DNA from: WVYX01 sp039592335
GTDB lineage: Bacteria; Gemmatimonadota; Gemmatimonadetes; Gemmatimonadales; GWC2-71-9
Direction: 5' to 3'
DNA: 64,000 bases
NCBI GenBank assembly: GCA_039592335.1
Contig: JBDHBX010000001.1
Span: 124,001-188,000 of the forward strand
Positions 60,835 through 64,000 of the stretch are shown in pieces. Positions within the stretch are counted from its first letter, which is position 1. Each line of letters starts with the position of its first letter. The notes below the pieces were generated by a model. That model made no database searches and was not told where the DNA came from. It saw only the letters and a program-made list of their open reading frames with translations. A program made the position numbers and the translations under genes.

Positions 60835-62022
60835 CTACGCGCAGCCCAACGGACAGGAGCGCGCGTAGACCGGTGCGCCGGCGGGCGGCGCCGTCACCAG
60901 CGCGCGTGCCCAATCCACCGTGAGATCCTGCAGGTCCGGTCCCAGGATCTCGATGGCCTCCTCACGCACCTCCCCCAGTCCCATGTCATACGCCATCACG
61001 AGCTGCGTCACCGTGGCCGGATCGTGGCTCATGATACGCGCGGCGGTCGCGTCGGCGGCCGCCAGATCGGCGCTGGCCAGCACCAGCCAGGAACCGCCCC
61101 GCTGTCGCATGTCCACGGGCCGCCCACCATAGCCGGTAGTCGGCCCCTGGCCCTCCATGCCGATCGAAAAATCCACCACGGCCAGGTCCGCGTTGATCCC
61201 GGCCGCCACGTCGAGGTATTCCTGAGCGATGGACGCCGGCGTGCTGTGGTTCAGTCCCGAGCCGCGGTTCCAGCTGTCACCGACCCACTGCGCGTATCGG
61301 CCCAGCGGGGTCACGCCCACGAAGTTCTTGAAGGCCAGGGTGAGTTGCGCACCGAGGTGCGTCTTGGCCACCGGGATCGATATTACGCGGTCCGCCTGCG
61401 CCACCATGCTGTAGACCGTGATGCTCCCTCCCGGCCTGGTGGACGGGACCTCCGTCCAATTCGGGGAGTCCACCTCGAGCGACACCACGTCCACCGGCTT
61501 GCCGTAGTGGTTGCTGAGCCGCACTACCTCGTCCGACAGCGTGGTCGACCCGTCCAGCGTGGTCGCCCAGCGCCAGTTGAGCGTGGGCATCTGGGATCCG
61601 TCACCGATCAGCACTTCGGCAGCGCCCGCCTTGAGACACTCCTCGGCCACTGCCACCACGATCTCCACCTTGGTGCACTCCCCACTGGTGAAGATCGTGC
61701 CGGAGTCCCCCCACGGCAGCGTGACCATGTTGGGCTTGATGAACACGGTCTCGTCCTGCTGCACCACCGCGCCGATGCCGTCCAGCCGGTTCAGCGCCTC
61801 CTCCGTCATGCCGGCGAGATCGGTGCCTTGCACGGCCGAGACGGGGATGATGGGGTCGTTGGGCCCCGGAGGATTCCAGGGCGGAGGTAGGGGCGGCGGG
61901 GGTTCGGACGGCCCGCCCGGTCCCGACGGATCCGTGGTTCCGCCGGAACAGCCACCGGCGGCGACGCCGCCCAATGCCGCGGCCGTGAGATGCACGAACT
62001 CGCGTCGACTCAGCTTGCGCAT
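60835..62022 (-). CDS. Tat-exported DUF362 protein
   Basis: A 395-residue protein with a twin-arginine signal (SRREFVHLTAAALGG; the cysteine at GGC could also be lipidated), a proline-rich linker and a DUF362 domain (FIKPNMVTLPWG near residue 95, IPVAKTHLGAQLTLAFKNFVGVTP near 225). Related DUF362 proteins can bind Fe-S clusters, but I see no CxxC cluster motif here; only two cysteines lie near the end. Function unknown. Confidence 0.85.
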   Translation of the reverse strand: MRKLSRREFVHLTAAALGGVAAGGCSGGTTDPSGPGGPSEPPPPLPPPWNPPGPNDPIIPVSAVQGTDLAGMTEEALNRLDGIGAVVQQDETVFIKPNMVTLPWGDSGTIFTSGECTKVEIVVAVAEECLKAGAAEVLIGDGSQMPTLNWRWATTLDGSTTLSDEVVRLSNHYGKPVDVVSLEVDSPNWTEVPSTRPGGSITVYSMVAQADRVISIPVAKTHLGAQLTLAFKNFVGVTPLGRYAQWVGDSWNRGSGLNHSTPASIAQEYLDVAAGINADLAVVDFSIGMEGQGPTTGYGGRPVDMRQRGGSWLVLASADLAAADATAARIMSHDPATVTQLVMAYDMGLGEVREEAIEILGPDLQDLTVDWARALVTAPPAGAPVYARSCPLGCA

Positions 62023-62135
62023 CGTGTCCCCCCTCGATCTACCGCCCTACCCGTCCAACCATACGATCACACTACGCTCGTACTACACACCAAATGCCGG
62101 TTTGGATTCACCCGTCGCAGGAGCAGAAAGCCGAA

Positions 62136-62169
62136 CGACCGACTCGCCATTACCGTAGCGAGTCGGTCG
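62136..62169 (-). terminator. terminator after ctaB
   Basis: A perfect 12-bp stem CGACCGACTCGC/GCGAGTCGGTCG (62136-62147 with 62158-62169) and 10-base loop; the minus strand continues TTCGGCTTTC. It lies 28 bases after the ctaB stop. Confidence 0.85.
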
Positions 62170-62196
62170 CTGACAGAGCTATGGGGACGTCGCCGG

Positions 62197-63048
62197 CTAC
62201 ACTGGAGCCTTGTCCAGGACCATGAGGAGCAGCAGCGTCGGGAGGTACGCCACCGAGGCGAGAAACAGCCTTCGGGCACCCGCCGTGGACGGTCTCAGCG
62301 CCAAGCGCGTCCCGTAGGCCGCGAATGCCGCGCCGAGGATCAGCGCACTCACCAGATACACCGTGCCGGTGAGTCCGATGATGGTCGGCAGGGCACTCAC
62401 CGGCACGAGCAGCAGAGCGTACGCCGCGCTGTGCGTTCCCGTGAGCCTGCCGGTGGGATCCAGGCCGCTCAACGTCACGAACCCACCGCGCCGGTAGTCC
62501 TCGCGGTACATCCAGGCCAGCGCCAGGAAGTGCGGGATCTGCCACAGGAAGAGAATCCCGAACAACACCCACGCCGCGGGAACCAACGCGCCGCCCGCGG
62601 CCGTCCACCCTCCCATGATCGGGAGCGCGCCGGGCACCGCCCCCACCAGCGTGGCGTGCCACGTGCGACGCTTGAGCGGGGTGTAGAGGAACACGTAGCT
62701 CGTGGCGGTGAAGGCGGCCAGGAGTGCGGTGATGCCGTTGACGAGCGCCACGAGATAGAGCGTTCCCACCACAACCATCGCACCGCCGAACCACAATGCC
62801 GTCCCCGACCGCAGGCGCCCCGACGGCAACGGGCGGCCCCGGGTGCGCTGCATCAGTCCGTCGGCATCCCGCTCCCACCACTGATTCAGGGCGTTGGTGC
62901 CACTGGCGACCAGCGCGGTCCCGATCAGCGCGTGAACGAAGAGCAGAACGTCGATGCGCCCCCGCGCCCCCAAATAGAATCCCGCCGCCGTCGCGATGAG
63001 CACGAGACGGGTGATCTTGGGTTTGGTGAGCTCGAACAGCGCGCGCAT
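62197..63048 (-). CDS. ctaB: heme O synthase (protoheme IX farnesyltransferase)
   Basis: A 283-residue UbiA-family membrane enzyme with about nine helices. The first Asp-rich motif is replaced by the heme-O-synthase form NQWWERDADGLMQRTRGRPLP near residue 55-75, and a second motif MYREDYRRGG is near residue 178. It adds a farnesyl group to heme b, giving heme O for aa3/bo3 oxidases. It is one base past the SCO-like gene (63050) and belongs to a cytochrome-oxidase assembly operon. Confidence 0.95.
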   Translation of the reverse strand: MRALFELTKPKITRLVLIATAAGFYLGARGRIDVLLFVHALIGTALVASGTNALNQWWERDADGLMQRTRGRPLPSGRLRSGTALWFGGAMVVVGTLYLVALVNGITALLAAFTATSYVFLYTPLKRRTWHATLVGAVPGALPIMGGWTAAGGALVPAAWVLFGILFLWQIPHFLALAWMYREDYRRGGFVTLSGLDPTGRLTGTHSAAYALLLVPVSALPTIIGLTGTVYLVSALILGAAFAAYGTRLALRPSTAGARRLFLASVAYLPTLLLLMVLDKAPV

Positions 63049-63049
63049 G

Positions 63050-63922
63050 TCAGAGCCTAGTCGCGAGGTCGACCAGCGCCTCGACCCCGCCCGTCGTCAC
63101 GTACGCGATGGTGCCCGTCTCATCGACCAAGTAGACGATGCGCGGGTGCACGATGTCTCCCGTGTCCTCGTCCCGGGAGCGCGCGACGCGCCAGGCGTCC
63201 AGCGTTCTCTCGACCGCCCCGACGCTCCCGCTCAATACGTGCTCGTCCTCCTCGAGCTCCCACTTGCGCGCGATGGCACCGAGCCGACTGGGCACGTCAC
63301 GCCACGGATCGAGCGTGATCACGATCAGCGGTGGGGCCGCGGCCCCGAGCCGCCGCCGTGCCTGCCGCACGTCGTGCACCACCATGGGACAGACGGTCTC
63401 GCAGTGGGCGAAGCCGAAGGTCACGAAGAAGGAGCGGCCCGACAGGTGCGCCAGCGTGAGGCTGTCCCCGTACTGGTCGAGCAATCCCAACGCGGGGGCA
63501 TCACGGTCGAGCCGCGGGTAGTCGGCGGGTAGCGGGCCCACGCCCACCGGTGGCAATGGCTGCGCGGCGCCGGCCACGCGGAGTCCCACCGCGCCGCCTC
63601 CACCCAATAGCACTATCGCGAGCGCGCCGAGCAGCACGCGGCCCCGCGTGCTCCGTGCCGCGCCCGACACAGCCTGCGTAAGCGCCGAGCCCCAGATGAA
63701 CGTCAGCATCCCGAACATGATGACGGGCTGGAGAATCAGCGCCGTCCAGCCCGAGGCATCGGGCAGTCCGTCGGGACGCGTACCGAAACAGACCGCCCGC
63801 GCACGGAACACCCACTCCGGGGCGTCCGCGGCGAGCGGCCAGAGAGCAAGCGCCCACCACACGGCCGTGATGGCAGTGATGACGCCGAAGGCGACGAAGG
63901 GAGCAGAACCCGGTGGGCGCAC
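63050..63922 (-). CDS. SCO1/SenC-like copper chaperone with N-terminal membrane domain
   Basis: A 290-residue protein. The first about 115 residues contain two or three hydrophobic helices (AFGVITAITAVWWALALW, TLILQPVIMFGMLTFIWG-like, GALAIVLLGGGGAV). The C-terminal domain is a thioredoxin-like SCO fold with the copper-binding CxxxC (HCETVCP near residue 172) and the later histidine (HPRIVYLVDE near residue 262). It delivers copper to the CuA site of cytochrome oxidase. GTG start at 63922; next gene ctaB follows one base later. Confidence 0.92.
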   Translation of the reverse strand: MRPPGSAPFVAFGVITAITAVWWALALWPLAADAPEWVFRARAVCFGTRPDGLPDASGWTALILQPVIMFGMLTFIWGSALTQAVSGAARSTRGRVLLGALAIVLLGGGGAVGLRVAGAAQPLPPVGVGPLPADYPRLDRDAPALGLLDQYGDSLTLAHLSGRSFFVTFGFAHCETVCPMVVHDVRQARRRLGAAAPPLIVITLDPWRDVPSRLGAIARKWELEEDEHVLSGSVGAVERTLDAWRVARSRDEDTGDIVHPRIVYLVDETGTIAYVTTGGVEALVDLATRL

Positions 63923-63929
63923 CTTCCGG

Positions 63930-64000
63930 TCAGCCGACCTGCCAGACGGCGGAGAGCAGCTTCCAGTTCACGAAGTAGTACAGCACGAAGACCGCCAGAA
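63930..64000 (-). CDS. membrane protein, C-terminal end only
   Basis: The last 22 codons of a gene entering from the right edge: LAVFVLYYFVNWKLLSAVWQ-type sequence, a hydrophobic helix, then stop (TGA, 63930-63932). It ends 7 bases before the SCO gene. By context probably another cytochrome-oxidase assembly or subunit protein; the remnant is too short to name. Confidence 0.5.
   Translation of the reverse strand, partial: LAVFVLYYFVNWKLLSAVWQVG

Overview
The window reads as a high-GC chromosomal segment of a Gram-negative, aerobic bacterium, most likely Gemmatimonadota or a relative (inference; there is no 16S rRNA here). Evidence for an outer membrane is a Kdo transferase (waaA), an Mla lipid-transport operon, many lipoproteins and several signal-peptide beta-barrel-like proteins. 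Aerobic respiration is supported by F1-ATP synthase, heme O synthase and a SCO copper chaperone. Four eukaryotic-type Ser/Thr kinases fused to TPR, propeller or membrane modules, plus several secreted serine hydrolases, also fit that phylum.

Region 1 (1-20400) is housekeeping: the end of a PSP1-domain gene, metG, an M23 peptidase, a DsbA-like thiol oxidoreductase, a CPBP protease, waaA, a Bor-like lipoprotein, two paralogous outer-membrane-type proteins, and a minus-strand atpAGDC operon whose last gene overlaps a beta-barrel gene. Then come a regulator/NUDIX/mlaDFE operon, a primary-type sigma factor and six tRNA genes in a row (Ala, Gly, fMet, Val, Arg, Pro).

Region 2 (20400-33250) is accessory. 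A tRNA-Arg(CCG) gene is followed by two further partial copies of its 3' half, near 22.5 kb and 26.4 kb, with shared flanks. These look like attachment-site scars of two stacked integrations without an integrase. They bracket a ceruloplasmin-type multicopper oxidase and a kinase-TPR protein. From about 26.5 kb to 33.2 kb follow small, mostly single genes, all on the minus strand (SnoaL-like, GIY-YIG-like, GNAT, VOC, and others). Several are separated by short repeats that carry integron-like core sites (RYYYAAC ... GTTRRRY) immediately beside starts and stops. I interpret this as an integrase-less gene-cassette array.

Region 3 (33270-64000) returns to ordinary chromosome: a GH4 glycosidase with its sodium symporter, serine hydrolases, a prolyl oligopeptidase, TPR and acyltransferase proteins, three Ser/Thr kinases, a BBE-type flavoprotein, a GntR/SPFH/hydrolase/PqqB-like operon, a DUF4097 lipoprotein, a Tat-exported DUF362 protein, and the start of a cytochrome-oxidase assembly operon (a membrane protein cut by the window edge, SCO, ctaB).

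Rho-independent terminators on the minus strand mostly share the pattern AGCCCCAC...GTGGGGCT. Strong GGAGG ribosome binding sites decide many starts. I saw no CRISPR array, transposase, integrase or rRNA gene.
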